Below, in pieces: positions 21,390-33,814 of a DNA stretch of 64,000 nt. Position 1 is the stretch's first letter. Every line of letters begins with the position of its first letter. The stretch covers positions 18,987,110 to 19,051,109 of the forward strand of contig JANJXV010000025.1 of assembly GCA_024803745.1 (NCBI GenBank). Direction: 5' to 3'. The notes under the pieces are model-generated. The model saw only the letters and a list, made by a program, of their open reading frames with translations, searched no databases and had not been told where the DNA came from. The position numbers were made by a program, and so were the translations under genes. This DNA comes from Megascapheus bottae (lineage: Eukaryota; Chordata; Mammalia; Rodentia; Geomyidae).

Positions 21390-22020
21390 TGTTGCTGTTT
21401 TGTGGGATACTGATGTTTGAATCTCAGGGGATAAGCAGGGGCTCTATTGCTAAGCTCCATGCCTCCAGCCCTTTTTTATGTTGATTATTTTGAAACAGAG
21501 TCTCATTTCTTACACCAAGTGCACTTCTGGTCCATGATCTGCCTTTTATTTATATATTCTTTGGTCAGTAGTGGGGCTTGAACTCAAGGCCTAGGCAGTG
21601 TTCTGAGCACTTCTCCTCAAGGCTAGTGCTCTACCACTTTGAGTCACAGCTCCACTACAGGTTTTCTGCTGGTTAGGTGGAGATAAGAGTCTCAGGGACT
21701 TTCCTATATATGCTGGCTTTGAACTGTAAATCCTCAAATCTCAGCTTCCTGAGCAGCTAGGATTATAGGTATGAGCCACCAGTACCCACTGCAGTTTGTC
21801 TATTTTAGATTTATGGGTCATTGTTTGGAATATCAGGCATGTACCATCAGGCCCAACTTCCTTTCTTTGTCTCTCAGACTTTTCTTCATGGGAATAGGTG
21901 CATGCCACCTTGCCAGCTGTGTGTAAAGGAGGCATCTTATGAACTTTTTTGTCTGCTTTAGCCTCTGCCTCAAACCATTATCCTCCTGTTTCAGGTTCTC
22001 AAATAGCTAATTTCAGGGAG
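21390..22020 (-). repeat. Old ID-like/B1-like SINE split by a younger SINE
   Basis: Old pieces at 21390-21540 ('ctattgctaagctccatgc', 'tgaaacagagtctcattt') and 21800-22020 ('ctctgcctcaaaccattat') flank a younger element. The family is uncertain. Confidence 0.45.
21562..21790 (-). repeat. B1-like/Geo SINE
   Basis: 'agtagtggggcttgaactca' to 'atgagccaccagtaccc' in reverse, full length. Confidence 0.88.
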
Positions 22021-22218
22021 AGAGTCACAGGTGTTTGGTAGAGGATGGTGATTTTGACTTCAGTTGGAGGGATATATTAGGCATCCAGTGAAGAATTTGT
22101 TGTTTAAGTGGCAGAGGAATTAGATGTAGAGATTGCTCTGCTGTGGTCTGGAATAGACAAAAGTCACTCAAAGCCTAAAATAAGAGACGCTAATACTTTT
22201 AAAATGGGAACTTTCCTA

Positions 22219-22300
22219 CCTAGATTGTAAGCCCTTTTGAGGAGAAGGACCATATCTACTTTCAAGCATAGCACCCAGCATGGCCAGGACCAATATAAAT
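22219..22300 (+). repeat. L2 3'-end fragment
   Basis: 'gattgtaagcccttttgagg' followed by 'agcacccagcatggcc' parallels the L2 3' end (a 'tgtaagctccttgagggcag' type phrase). Confidence 0.5.
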
Positions 22301-22609
22301 TTTCTATTGGTTTGGGTGCATTGATTAATAACTTAGTCAGGATCTGTATAATTGAGTTAAGCCATGTTAGGTTAACTTCAGTAATAAAATACCATGTACT
22401 TCATTTGATAACCAAAAGAATATTTCACTTTGGAGCCATTAAAAATGTCTTCTCGGATCTCTTCAGGTAGAAATAATTTTCCCTTGCTTAGATCATCATG
22501 GCATGCTTTACTGCCTTTGCAGTGACACCTTGACTGGAAAGAGGATTTTGTATCTTTTCCCCTTGCTAGACTTCTTGAGACATTTCTTTTCATGTTCATA
22601 TTCCCTATA

Positions 22610-22680
22610 GTACTTTGCAAAATGCTTATGCATTGGAGGTGCTTAATAAACGATTGACTTAATTGAATGAAATCAAGCAA
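22610..22680 (+). repeat. L2/MIR-like terminal fragment
   Basis: 'aggtgcttaataaacgattg' and 'aattgaatgaaat' resemble the terminal part shared by old L2 copies. Confidence 0.5.
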
Positions 22681-22990
22681 TGTTTGAAGAGGAAGAAGTA
22701 AGGGTTAGGGAGGGTCTCATCTCATTAGGCCTCAGCCCCAACTTCCAGCCCTATATGCAACTTCCCTTAGTATTAATCCTAGAACTCAGTTGTGGGGATT
22801 GAGCACAGAGGCCAGGAAGTAAGCGCAGGAGCATGAGGTTTTGTCCACCTCATCCTCAGTTTTCAGGTTATGATATCCTTTCGTGTTCTTATTGAAGACA
22901 ATTAGATAGGAGGTAAACAAATTAAAGTGTATATGACTTTGATCTATCTTGAAATAATTATAAACATTTTAGTAAATTAGTTTCCCATGT
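22681..22990. other. Unclassified intron
   Basis: Nothing recognised. Confidence 0.4.
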
Positions 22991-22997
22991 GTATATC

Positions 22998-23305
22998 CTT
23001 CCTTCCTTCCCTTCTTCCTTCCTGTTATCCTTCTTTCCCTCCCTTCCTCCCTTTCTCCCTCCCCCTCTCCCTCTCCCACCCTCCCTTCCATTCTTCCTTC
23101 TTTCCCTCCCACCTCTCTCCTTCCCTTCCTCATTTGTCTTCTACTCTCTTCCCTTCCCTCCTCTTCTCCTCCACTGTCCTCTCTCCCCTTCCCCTACCCT
23201 AACTCCTCCCCTCCCCATTCTCTTCCCTTACCCTTTTCCTTCCTTTCCTTTCCCCTTCCCTTTCCTCCCCTCCTTCTCCTCTTCCTCCTCCTTTCTCTCA
23301 AATCA
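22998..23305. repeat. Long polypyrimidine tract (CCTT/CCCT-rich)
   Basis: About 300 bp almost entirely C and T on this strand. The serine/proline/leucine frames at 22987-23333 are produced by it. Confidence 0.92.
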
Positions 23306-24425
23306 TTGCATGAAATGTATAGGATCTGCATGAACAAAACTCCAAAACTTTAGTGAATGACATCTATGAACTAAATAAATGGAAAATTGTATCCTATTCC
23401 TGACATGGAAAAAAATGTTTATAATAACTACAGCAGTTCCTTCTACATTAAACTTTGTATCTAATGTAATACTAATGGAAATTCTTATGGGTGTTATTTG
23501 GTTTGAGTGGAATATTAATTATCGTCAACCTGCCAATGTTTATCATCCAGAAGAATAAATGTGTAAAAGGCTTCTTTTTTTTCCTAAGGAAGACAAATGA
23601 AAGTGAACTTTCCCTACCACTCACTAAAGCATATGATAAGATTATAGTAATTATAATAGTCCTCTATTATAGAAAAATTCACAGGGATATCAATGGAATA
23701 GAAAAGTGAACTGAGATATTGACCTTTGTGTAAACAATTTAGAGTGCAGTAAAGATGACATTATCAATCAATTGGAAAAGGATGAGTGGTGCCAAGTCAC
23801 TTGGAAAATTATTTGGGAAAAAAATCACTAAGTTAAATCCAAATATTACATCCTATAACAAAGAAAATTCCAGATGTAATAAAGTAAAAAAATGTTAAAA
23901 AAAGAAAGAAAAATTTTGGAAATTGTAAAGGAAGATTAAAAAAAACACCATAACCTCACACAATATTAACAATCCTTGTGTCTATGTGATTAAGAAAGAT
24001 CAGTGTTTATATTGGGCTTCAATTCTGGATCTATCACTATTTTTTATGTGATTTGGAGTCAACTTAGTTATATTTCTTGGGGTTTCATTTGCTTCCTTGT
24101 AACTTTATGGTGTGGAAACAAATTACCTCGAAGACCTCTTATGGTTCTGATGTCTTTAGTTCTGTCTCTGGTCATTGTACTTTCTTTCCTGTCCTTCCTT
24201 CCCTATGTAGGACACCATCATTCAACATGTAATGCAGTAAAGTCAGCCAGGAGAAACGACCAGCTATTCTCATTGCAGTGATAAAGTGCACAGAAGGTAT
24301 TAGTGTGTTTTTTTTTTTAATTTTGCACTTGTTATTTTAACAGAGTACTTGCTATGTACCTACTGTATACTCCTGTCCTACTCAGTTTTATTTACTACTT
24401 TTATCTGATTTTTAAATTTTCAACA
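23306..24425. other. AT-rich unclassified intron
   Basis: No recognised repeat. The frames at 23491-23709 and 24003-24281 are hydrophobic but lack splice signals and family features. Confidence 0.4.
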
Positions 24426-24429
24426 TTTA

Positions 24430-24645
24430 TTTAAGTGACAGTACAGGGGCTTGAACTCAGGGCCTAGTATTTTCTCTCTCAAGGCTGGAACTCTACCACT
24501 CGATCAACCACTCTATTTCCAGCTTTTCTGGTGATTAATTGGAGATCAAAGTCTTTTGGACTTCCCTCCCCCCACTGGCTTTGAAATGTGATTCTTAGTT
24601 CTCAGCCTCCTAAGTAGGTAGGATTAGCCACCCAGCACCCAGCTG
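24430..24645 (-). repeat. B1-like/Geo SINE
   Basis: 'acaggggcttgaactcaggg' Geo end to 'gattagccacccagcaccc' head end, in reverse. Confidence 0.85.
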
Positions 24646-24805
24646 AGACATATTTTCTTTTGACAATTGGATCCAGAATTTAGGAAAATTATTCTGAGAG
24701 AAAATATACAAAATGGAAAATCTCATAAACACATGCATAGGATATTAATATGGTTGAACTGTATTTCCTAAAGTCCATCTCATTGTTAAGTGAATCAATG
24801 TTGTA

Positions 24806-25003
24806 TTTTTTTTTTGCCAGTCCTGGGGCTTGAACTCAGGGCCTGGGCACTGTCCTTGGATGCTTTTTGCTCAAGGCTAGGGCTCTGCCACTGGAGCCAC
24901 AGCACTACTTCTTGCATTTTCTGTATATGTGGTACCAGTAATTGAACCCAGAGCTTCTTAGGTGCTAGGCAAGCCCTCTACCACTAGACCATACTCCTGG
25001 CCA
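24806..25003 (-). repeat. IDL-Geo-type SINE with target duplication
   Basis: Full-length reverse copy. ATGTTGTATTTTTTT occurs at both ends (about 24798 and 25003), making a clear target-site duplication. Confidence 0.92.
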
Positions 25004-25322
25004 TGTTGTATTTTTTTAACAGACCTAATTTGTATTTGAAGTTAATTCATTTGTTGACTTCAGCAAAATCTACCTGGTCTGTAAGCACAGCCAGCCCCCT
25101 GGCAGATTCAGTTAGGCATCTCCTCCATAGCCTTTACTGATACAGCATAGGAATTATGGCAGAGCCCAGTGGAGTCATTGAAGTCAGAGTCTCCATACTG
25201 CTCAGGAAGAGCTGCCAAATTAAATAACAAGAGCCCAGCAGGTCTGCAGCTGTGTGCTAACTCCACTGCTGGTATGAGGTAAACTAGGACTAAACTTCAC
25301 TCACTTAAGACCCCAGACAGTA
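25004..25322. other. Unclassified intron
   Basis: Moderate GC, no repeat recognised, no splice-bounded frame. Confidence 0.4.
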
Positions 25323-25400
25323 TTTTTTTTTATTGTCAGGATAATATATAGAGGGGTTACAGTTACTCAGCCAGTATTTAAACAACAATACCTAGAGGCT
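25323..25400 (-). repeat. Short L1-type 3' tail
   Basis: A T run followed by 'attgtcaggataatata' and 'ggggttacagttac' resembles the L1 3' ends at 41341 and 58933. Short and uncertain. Confidence 0.4.
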
Positions 25401-25735
25401 TGGCATACTATGCTACAGCAAGGGAATAAAAACAAAAATAATCACAAATGATGAGTCAGTTCCAAAGATCTTTTTTAGATTTTAAGTGCAAGGTTTATCA
25501 TTTAAAGCCATTTTCTTGTCTTGTCTCAACTGTATACGTTTTCTTCTTGTATGAGACAGATGAAAATGTAGGTGAGATGAGCCAGGCTTTGTCTTTGTCA
25601 AGTGATTAACTTTGCTAGATTAAGATTTCTGTTGCAGTGCCACAAATAAATACCAAGAAACACAGCAAGACAAAAAAAAAAAATAGAACAAAAAACTCCA
25701 TAGGTTTTTGTTAGTCTGAATCCATTGGAAAATTC

Positions 25736-25737
25736 GT

Positions 25738-25770
<33 letters not shown>

Positions 25771-25772
25771 GG
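25736..25772. repeat. (GT)n(GA)n microsatellite
   Basis: GT run turning into GA and a G-rich 'ggggcggggggg', at the tail side of a minus-strand SINE. Confidence 0.92.
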
Positions 25773-25982
25773 GCGGGGGGGACAGTGAATTGCTTGGCTT
25801 TTTCACTCAGGGCTGGTACTCTACCCCTTGAACCACACCTCCACACCTTTACTTCCAGCTTTTTGCTGATTAGTCAGAGGTAAGAATTTCTCAGGTTCAT
25901 CTGCCTGGTCTGGCTTCGAACTGTGATCCAAACATCTCAGCCTCTTTTGTATCTAAGATTAGAGGTGTGAGCCACCTGTAAT
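25773..25982 (-). repeat. B1-like/Geo SINE, truncated at the Geo end
   Basis: 'actcagggctggtactctac' to 'gaggtgtgagccacc' in reverse. Confidence 0.8.
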
Positions 25983-26022
25983 CTATCAGTGTGTATGAAG
26001 TTCCTTTAAAGGAGTTTTATGG

Positions 26023-26207
26023 TGCCAGGAGTGTGGTCTAGTGGTAGAGTGCTTGCCTAGCATGGATGAGCCTTGGGTTTGATTCCTTGGTACCATATAC
26101 ATAGAAAAAGCTGGAAGTGGTGCTGTGGCTCAATTGGCTAGCCTTGAGAAACCTCAAAGAAAGTGCCTAGGCCCTGAGTTCAAGCCCCAGTACTGGCAAA
26201 AAAAAAA
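26023..26207 (+). repeat. IDL-Geo-type SINE
   Basis: 'ggagtgtggtctagtggtag' left half and full right half. 'aggagttttatg' before and 'agaagttttatg' after suggest an aged target duplication. Confidence 0.9.
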
Positions 26208-26523
26208 AGAAGTTTTATGCAAAAATCATATTATCACTTATCTTAGAATTTTACAGAATGGTCTAATACTAACAAACTATAGCAATATACTTTTACTTAT
26301 GCATTAGTTCTTGGAAAAAATCCTTGAGTTTATATTTTATAAACTGCATTCTAGTGAATGCTGGTTCCTTGGAATGTCAATGATCCATGGAATATATAGT
26401 CCATGAAAAGAATGTTTCATGGGTCCATAAAACACAAGGTTAAAGAGTTAGACTAGTATTTTACTTCTAGGCTGCCTAGAGTCACATAGCTGCAGTAAAT
26501 TGTGGCTCTTTACAAAGGGGGCT

Positions 26524-26740
26524 CAAAGCCAGGCACCCGTGACTCAGGCTTGTCATCCTCGTTATTCAGGAAGGCTGAGATCTGGGGATCATGATTCAAA
26601 GCCAGCCTAGGCAGTAAAGTCCATGAGACTCTTATCTCCAGTTGGCAATACACACACACACACACAACCAGCCTTAAGCAAAAAAAAGCTCAGGGCAGTG
26701 CCCCAAGTTCAAAGCCCCAGAACTGGCACACAAAAAGGTG
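26524..26740 (+). repeat. B1-like/Geo SINE with internal CA run
   Basis: 'aaagccaggcacccgtgact' head. The linking region after 'ttatctccagttgg' is replaced by a CA run and the Geo half is shortened. Confidence 0.8.
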
Positions 26741-27520
26741 TGGGTGCATGTATATGCATGTAAACGTACTTTCCAAACTCCCTTAGAACCCATTTCTGCA
26801 GACTAACTCAAAAGGATCTTCAGAGCAGCAAGCAAGCACATTTTGATAAATTTTGCCGGTGCTAGATTTATTTTAACTATTCTAATGGAAAAATTTCTAG
26901 ACATTATGACATAATTTCCCTTCATAGTCACATTTTTACTAGAAGTTCCTAGGTTATTGTTATTGTTTTTCTGGAGGCTTGGGGATATAATAATGTCATT
27001 TTTATGAGATGTGCTACATAGAGCCTGCAAGGGCCCAGATTGTGGTGAGTTCAAAATCCCATTTCTTCTGGAATCTTTCCTAGGTCATCTGTTCAGCACA
27101 TTCTCAGAGTCTCTGCTTACAGTCACATTGTGATTTCTGCTGCTCACCACCCCTTTACCATCCCAATACCTCTTCCAAATCTGACCTTGTGTGTCTTTTC
27201 TTTTTCTCCTTCCCCCTTCCTTCTCTCTCTCTCCTTCCTTTGCCCTCCTTCCCTTCCTTCTTCTCCTACTTCCTTTCCTTGAAACCTTTCCAGCCCTTTG
27301 GACTTTGGCAACAGTGAGGCTTGACTATTATTAGAAACTGACAAAGGCGAGGCTGTTTGCTCCAGGTCACTGAATCTCACATTTCACACTTAGAAACTTT
27401 TCACCTCCTTCCATTTCCATACTCACAGCTACGTATGCAGTTCAGAGTGCAGCAAACAATACATGCCACTTAGTGACGGGCTCCATTCCAAGTGCTAGTA
27501 ATAGAGTGCATCCAGTCCTA
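26741..27520. other. Unclassified intron with a CT-rich tract
   Basis: A C/T-rich stretch lies at about 27190-27290. Otherwise nothing recognised. Confidence 0.4.
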
Positions 27521-27521
27521 C

Positions 27522-27605
27522 ATGTGGAGAAAGCATGGCTCAAGTGGTGGAGCACCACGTAGCCAGCACTAGGCCCTGAGATCAAACTCTGGTACTGACA
27601 AAGAA
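27522..27605 (+). repeat. Geo module fragment
   Basis: 'gcatggctcaagtggtggag' through 'ggccctgagatcaaactc', without a left half. Confidence 0.65.
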
Positions 27606-27955
27606 AAGGATCAACCTGGATACTACAGCCTAATACACACCTAGGATATATGGTGCATACTTACGACACACATACAGATACACACACACAACACACACTG
27701 CATATAACAACAGCATGGGATTGAATCAAATTACAAGGGAAAAGTGTGCAATCCAGAGTGTGATAAACACAAGGTGTATGAGACTGCTAGCAGCATAACC
27801 CAGCATAGTAAACTATTAAAAAAAGACCTCTAAAAAGTATGGTATGCTGAATGTATAGACAAGACCAGTCATACTAGCTCATTATCAAGTATCACTTACC
27901 TTAGGTAATTGTATGTATATGACCACCAGTGTCCTGACATATAACATAAGGTAGT
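27606..27955. other. Unclassified intron
   Basis: Contains a short CA run near 27680. No other feature. Confidence 0.4.
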
Positions 27956-27959
27956 TTCA

Positions 27960-28197
27960 AAGCGGGCATGGTGGCTCATGCCTGTAATCCTTAACTATTC
28001 AGGAGGCTGAGATCTGAGGATCAAGGTTCAAAGCCAGCCCAAGCACAAAAGGACCTGAGACGCTTATCTCCAATTAACCTCAGAAAATGGGAAGTGGGGC
28101 TTGGCTCAAGGGTAGGGTGGTAGCCTTGAGCTGAAGAGCTAAGGGACAGCACCCAGGCCGAGTTCAAGCCCCATGACCCACCAAAAAAAAAAAAAAA
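27960..28197 (+). repeat. B1-like/Geo SINE, 'ggcttggctcaagg' subfamily
   Basis: 'gcgggcatggtggctcatgc' head, the Geo variant 'gtggggcttggctcaagggt', a shortened 'caggccgagttcaag', and an A15 tail. Confidence 0.9.
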
Positions 28198-28344
28198 GTT
28201 TCAACTTAATTGTACTCTTAGGAGACTACTATTGTATGGGAGCTCCACCACTGACAGAAATACTTCAGTACCAGATCTCTAAGCTAAATCACCTAGCACA
28301 TTTCTATTGGTTTCTATTGTACAGTTCTCATTTTCTCTCCTCCC

Positions 28345-28700
28345 TGCCCCATCTCTGTACTAGTTCTAGGCTTGAACTCAGGGCATGGGTGCTGTCTCTT
28401 AGCCTCTTTGCTCAAGGCTAGCACTCTACCACTTGAACCACAGCTCCATTTCCTGCTTTTTGGTAATTCCTTGGAATTAAGAGTCTCATGAACTTTTTTG
28501 TAACTTAGGCTGGCTTTGAACTATGATGCTCAGCTCTCAGCCTCCTGAGTAGTTAGTACACTACTAGCTCCTCTTCCTGATTTTTTGGTAAACTGGAGAT
28601 GAGTCTCACGGACTTTCCTGCCCAGACTGGCCTCAAATTTTGATCCTCAGATCTCAGCTTCCTGAGTCATTAGGATTAACAGGAATGAAACATCCACGCT
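28345..28700 (-). repeat. Two overlapping minus-strand B1-like/Geo SINEs
   Basis: The first runs 28360-28560. A second head and middle ('ctcctcttcctgattttttg' to 'attaacaggaatg') follows at 28565-28700. The second lacks its Geo half. Confidence 0.78.
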
Positions 28701-29722
28701 CAGTTGTTTTATAGTTTCCCAGTTTTGCTTTTTAACTTCATATATCCATGAAATGAAGGTTTTATACCCTTACTTGAAAAATGTGTTTTGTTTTTACACA
28801 TAAATCCCAACTCTTTCCAGTTTTCTTTTTCTAAGACTAGTTCCCCTCTAGCATCTGCCTGCTTTCAACGTCTCTTGGTACCTTCAAATAGTAGTTTATT
28901 AAATATTTTGTCTCAGAGTTTATAACTGTTTTCTTTGTGAAATAAATTGCCCAACACTATCAAAAGGATAATAGGCTGTTATTTAATCTTACTATTGTAT
29001 TACCTCTATCAAAAAGGAAAATATTTGTTATTGATATGTCTATGCTATTTATTTCTTTGCAGTAAATCTTTATTTTTAAAATGTTTGCTGTGATCATATA
29101 AACAGAATTAGATGAGCTCTGAATTATGTAATGGTTTTGGGATGATATATAAATCTTTATATGTTAAAATGTAGCAAGAGAAATATAGTAGAAAAGCTTA
29201 TAGGGACTCAGAAGAAAATGAGATCAGAAGTGATTTCCTTAAGGAGGCCACCTTTAAACTAATTTTTCAAGAATGACAGGGTGTTAATATGAGATCTGAG
29301 AGGAAAAGAACACTCTAGGAAGAACATTATAAGTGGTGGCAAAAAAGCAGGAGGCTAGAGGCTTATGTCTTACTGATTACCTTTACAAGTATAATTTAAA
29401 ACTTAAAAACAATATTTAAAAGTTTGTGAGGTGAACATGAACTTTTGTTGTTATATACCACCACGTGGTGAAGTTTGAAAGCAAAAGGCTGGTACAAAGT
29501 AATTCTTACTGTCACAGTCCATTCATGTGAAGCATAAAACAGTCCGTAGGCAGGCAGTAGAATTCTGAATAGTATCTGCCTTTGGGCTGTGGATTTCTGG
29601 GAGTGGGCTCCTGGGGTGTTTGTAATGCTCTACTTCTTCTGTACATGCTGGCTACCTGCAGTGTTCACTTGATAAAAAGTCATCAAGTGGTGACCTTAGG
29701 ATTTGTACCTCTTAAAAAAAGA
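28701..29722. other. AT-rich unclassified intron
   Basis: About 1 kb with no recognised repeat or exon. Confidence 0.4.
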
Positions 29723-29726
29723 AATG

Positions 29727-29937
29727 ATGCTGGGCGCTGGTGGCTCATACCTGTAATCCTGGCTATTCAGGAGGCTAAGATTTGAGGTCTGAAGCTCAAA
29801 ATTAGCCTAGGCAGGAAAGTCTATGAGACTTTTATGTCCAATTAACCCCCTAAAAGCTAGAAGTGGTGCTATGGTAGAGGACCAACCTTGAGTGGAAAAA
29901 GCTAGTGGCAGCAGCTAGCATCTGAGTTCAAGTACTA

Positions 29938-29984
<47 letters not shown>
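29727..29984 (+). repeat. B1-like/Geo SINE with (CA)22 tail
   Basis: Head 'gctgggcgctggtggctcat'. The Geo half ends at 'gttcaagtactaggac', followed by a pure CA run from 29941. Confidence 0.9.
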
Positions 29985-29987
<3 letters not shown>

Positions 29988-29999
29988 TTTCCATCAACA

Positions 30000-30223
30000 T
30001 GCTGGGCATCACTACTTCTTGCCTATAATCCTAACTACTTTGGAGACTAAGAACTAAGGATCACAGTTTAAAGCCAGCCCAGGCAGGAAAGTCTCTGAGA
30101 CTTTTATCTCCAGTTAAGCACACACACATACAAGCAAGCACACACATGCACAAAGCCAAAAGTAGAACTGTGGCTTAAGCTAAGAGACAATGCCCAGGCT
30201 CTGAATTCAAGCTCCAGTAACAG

Positions 30224-30263
<40 letters not shown>
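30000..30263 (+). repeat. B1-like/Geo SINE with (CA)n tail
   Basis: 'gctgggcatcactacttctt' head, an internal CA-rich linker at 30118-30150, and a terminal CA run 30226-30263. Confidence 0.88.
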
Positions 30264-30264
<1 letters not shown>

Positions 30265-32135
30265 TTCCCTCAGGAGAGAAGATAGTACCTAAAAGATCTC
30301 ACTCCCAACTGAAGCCTTCTAGACTAACCCTCAGGAAAGAGATAAGTGAAGGAAACCTGAAAAAGTGAATGTTCACATGTGGCTAGGTGAGAAAGCACAT
30401 GGACACCAGAATTGGTGTGCCACTGTCACTGACTATGGCCTCTTATTTCCCCTGTGTCTATATGGCTCCATAGCTAACAAAACAAAAGAATGAGTGGGAA
30501 GGGAGGGAGAGTCATGGGCTGTAAAAGACAGAGTTTAAATGAGTCATAACTCAGGGAACAGAGGATTTTCCCCCCACAATTTCTACAAGCACAGCTTGAT
30601 AAGGACATAAATTAAGGGAAACTAGAGCTCAAATACAAGATGATGGACTAGCAGAGTGAGATAAAAAGGGAGACTGCAGACATCCGAAAACGAATTATTT
30701 GAATACCAAAGTGCTTTATGGAATTAATAAATAAACTATAAATAGAAGGAGCGGTACACTGTTCTGAATACTGAGATATCAACATGGAAAAGAGTGTAAG
30801 CACAAGGAATACACAGGGAAAGGACAAGGGAATAAATTGAAGCCAATAGATCTGCATATTGATTTGCTGCAAACTATATTGCTGCAACAACCTCCTCTCC
30901 CCCACCCAAGTATAATGACTTGAATTTTTATTTCTTCTTCAGCAAACAGTCTCCAATTGAGGAGTCCATGTATGGTAGGCCTACTTCCCTTGATTTGCTC
31001 CTGGATGTTGAAACTGGGGTTTTTAGACCCTAAAGACCAATGGTCCCAAGTTATATCCCATTCCCATATGCTACTTAGTGAGACATGATGTAGGGCAGAG
31101 AAAGCCACAAGAACACAGCACTTCTGCATAACTTCAGCCATCTTCAGGGGTCCAGACATTGGCTTCAGATTATACAGGGAGAATTAAGGGCCTGGGGTGG
31201 AAAAGGTATGCAGAATTAAAAAGGAACAATGTAGAAGGTATGGCCTGGTTGACCAATGGCTCAGACTTTATCTCAGGAGGAATTCTGGAGAGGTTATTAT
31301 TTTATTACTGAAAAAGAACAGGAACCAGGTGGTCTCCTGAGTGTTTTGGGCTTTTTTGCTTTGTGATAATAAGATTGTTTATTTGGAGGGTAGTCTGCCT
31401 TCCATGGAAGCAAGATGGGATCTGTGAATCTGGTCTTTCTTGGAACTCATGGTGATTGCAAAGTTAACTGCAATAGAGAGAACATAAATACAAAGTTGAG
31501 GAAATTTCAAGTTGCCCCTTACAATGTGGCTCCTTTGGTTCCGAGGCTCCATCTTCTCCTCCAGTCAGTGGTTACAGGAAATTCCAATTCTCATGATAGC
31601 AGCTGGCTCCTTTACACATTGCAGCCAATAGGAAGGAAAAATAATCATCCAGGTGTTATTCCTTCCAAAGAGATGACTCACAGGCTGCCCTCATAGCTGA
31701 TGGGCTTAAATTTGGTCACAGGTCCATGTTGGGAAATGTAGCCCATAGGAACATGCTGGGAAATGTAGTCTTCCACTGGACAGCTCAGTTAAAGCTGGAA
31801 TGTTCTATTCTAAAAAGATCTATGCTTTAGAAAATGAACAGTTAAGTATCCCAAAATGAAAGACAAAGGGACACAAATATTTTCAGTATATTTACTGTCC
31901 CAAAACAACCCAATGAAGAGAATCCACATTCCTTGATTTAATTTAAAAAAATTAGGCTTGGCATCAAATCTCATAATATTCACCATAGAAAACAATGGTG
32001 TTGTTTTGAGATGATCCCAGATAGAATTCAAATCTTAAGGAAATCTTTAGATGCAATTCAAATATAGAGTACAAAGATTCATGCAAGTTAAGTACCCTTG
32101 AATATTTGTTGAAAAGATCTAATTGATAACCAAAG
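30264..32135. other. SINE-free intron with possible ancient repeats
   Basis: 1.9 kb without young SINEs. 31715-31775 contains two copies of 'gggaaatgtag' 33 bp apart, a phrase I associate with old dispersed repeats. The 126-aa minus frame at 30779-31159 and the 93-aa plus frame at 31415-31696 lack splice support. Confidence 0.4.
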
Positions 32136-32139
32136 TCAT

Positions 32140-32370
32140 CCACAGCTCTATGCTGGTGGCTCACACCTTGTAGTTCTAGCTTCTCTGGAGGATGAGATCT
32201 GAAAATTTGGTTCCAAGTTAGCTCCAGCAGAAATGTTCATGTGATTGTGATCTGAAATTCATCGGCAAGAAGCAAGAATGGGAGCTGTACCTCAAGTAGT
32301 AGAGCACCAGCAAAAACGCCAAGTGAGAAGCCCTGAATTGGAGCCCCAGTACCCCCCCACACACACACAG
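32140..32370 (+). repeat. B1-like/Geo SINE, diverged
   Basis: 'atgctggtggctcacacctt' head, Geo half 'gctgtacctcaagtagtaga', ending in a C run and CA repeats. Confidence 0.82.
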
Positions 32371-32595
32371 AAATCATTCAGAATAGCATAGAGAAGCCAC
32401 GGCAGAACTAAACATGTAGAACTAAACCATTGTAGCAATTATAGAATAAAACAGAATGTGAACATGGTAAAGATCAACAAGGCATCAATAATTCAAAATT
32501 GGGAGGTAAAGGAGAAAAGATAAGAGCGGCAAGAAAACTTTAATGTCCTCATATTTTGAAGCTAGGGTATATTATCCATAATAAAAACTCATGGA
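32371..32595. other. Unclassified intron
   Basis: Nothing recognised. Confidence 0.4.
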
Positions 32596-32599
32596 TGCA

Positions 32600-32790
32600 G
32601 GCTAGGAGTTTGACCTAATGGTAGAGTGCTTGCCTAGCATGCATGAAGAGACCCGAGTTCTATTCTTTGGTACCATATACATAGAAAAATCCAGAAGTAG
32701 TGCTGTGGCTCAAGTAGAAGTGCTCTGGCCTTGAGAAAGTCAAAGGACAGTGCTCGGGCCTGAGCATAAACCCAAGACTGGGAAAAAAAG
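32600..32790 (+). repeat. IDL-Geo-type SINE
   Basis: 'ggctaggagtttgacctaat' left half, 'ccagaagtagtgctgtgg' right half, short A tail. Confidence 0.88.
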
Positions 32791-32995
32791 AAGGCTGAGA
32801 TCTGCGGATTGTGGTTCAAAGCCTCCTGGAGAGGAAAATCCAGGAATCTTACTTCCAATTCACCATCAAAATAAATAAGTAAATAAATGAAACTGGAAGT
32901 GGAGCTGTAACTCAAGTGGTTTGACATTTGCTTTAAGCTATAAAGCTCAATGGCAGTGCCCAGGCCTTCAATTCAAGCCTAAGACTGAACAAAAA
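32791..32995 (+). repeat. B1-like/Geo SINE lacking its head
   Basis: Starts at 'aggctgagatctgcgg', directly after the tail of the previous SINE. Geo half 'gtggagctgtaactcaagtg'. Confidence 0.82.
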
Positions 32996-33189
32996 TATAA
33001 CAATAAAAAAACCCAATTGGTTAAAGATATGAAATGATTTTATAATTACTTGAAATTAACTGTACAAGAAGGATCCACAAACTATTGCCTGAGGACTAGC
33101 CACCTGTTTTTGGTAAGTAAAGTTTCATTAGAACATAGTATATTAATCCAAAATGTGATACTCTAGGAGGCTCATATAAACAGATTTTC

Positions 33190-33500
33190 ATTAATTTTTT
33201 ATTATCTTCAAATAGTTGTACAAATGAATCTTAATTCATGTCACTTTATGAGCATGCTGTATCTTGGCCAATGGGGGGGCCCTTCCATTGTTCTCCGCCA
33301 TTACGTGAAGTTACCTCACATTTTCTTATGTGTACCTTGAATACCATGACTACAATCGTAGTCTATCTTTCCTTTCTCCATTTGTCTGCCCCCTTCTTCC
33401 CTTAAATTCCACCTCCCTTAGACAAAATATGTTTCAGCTTCCAGATACTCATTTGGTTCCACTGTCAATTAAGTTCAAAGGAATTAAATTCATTTCTCAT
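33190..33500 (-). repeat. Possible L1-type 3'UTR remnant
   Basis: 'ttttattatcttcaaatag' followed by C-rich 'ctgcccccttcttccc' resembles an antisense L1 3'UTR, but no coding part is present. Confidence 0.35.
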
Positions 33501-33659
33501 AGGTCTAGTAACTGGGAAGCCCAGAATCAAGGCTGCTAGATTTGGTGGCTGGTGAGAACCTGCTTTCTAGTTCTTAGATGTCACCTCATTGTGTCCTCAT
33601 ATGGCAGCAAGGACAAGGCCACTCTTTGAGACTACTTGTATAAGATACCAGTCCCATTT

Positions 33660-33722
33660 TTTTGGATCTCAGTGTCTTGAGTAGCTAAGATTACAAGCAT
33701 AAACCACTGGTGCTTGGTACTG
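33660..33722 (-). repeat. B1-like head fragment
   Basis: 'atctcagtgtcttgagtagc' and 'ataaaccactggtgcttgg' in reverse. Confidence 0.65.
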
Positions 33723-33814
33723 GGCCCATTCTTGAGGGCCTCACCTTCAAGACCTAGTCATCTCCCAGTGATCACATTTGTAGTGGGTTCCAGCCTATGA
33801 ATTTAGGGGACACA

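Noticed and set aside
22989..23333. 114-aa frame rich in Ser, Pro and Leu
   Set aside because: Pure polypyrimidine tract. Several frames are open only because stops cannot form in C/T sequence.
29941..29984. Tandem repeats considered as a CRISPR-like array
   Set aside because: These are CA dinucleotide runs at SINE tails in a mammalian genome. There are no spacers of constant length.
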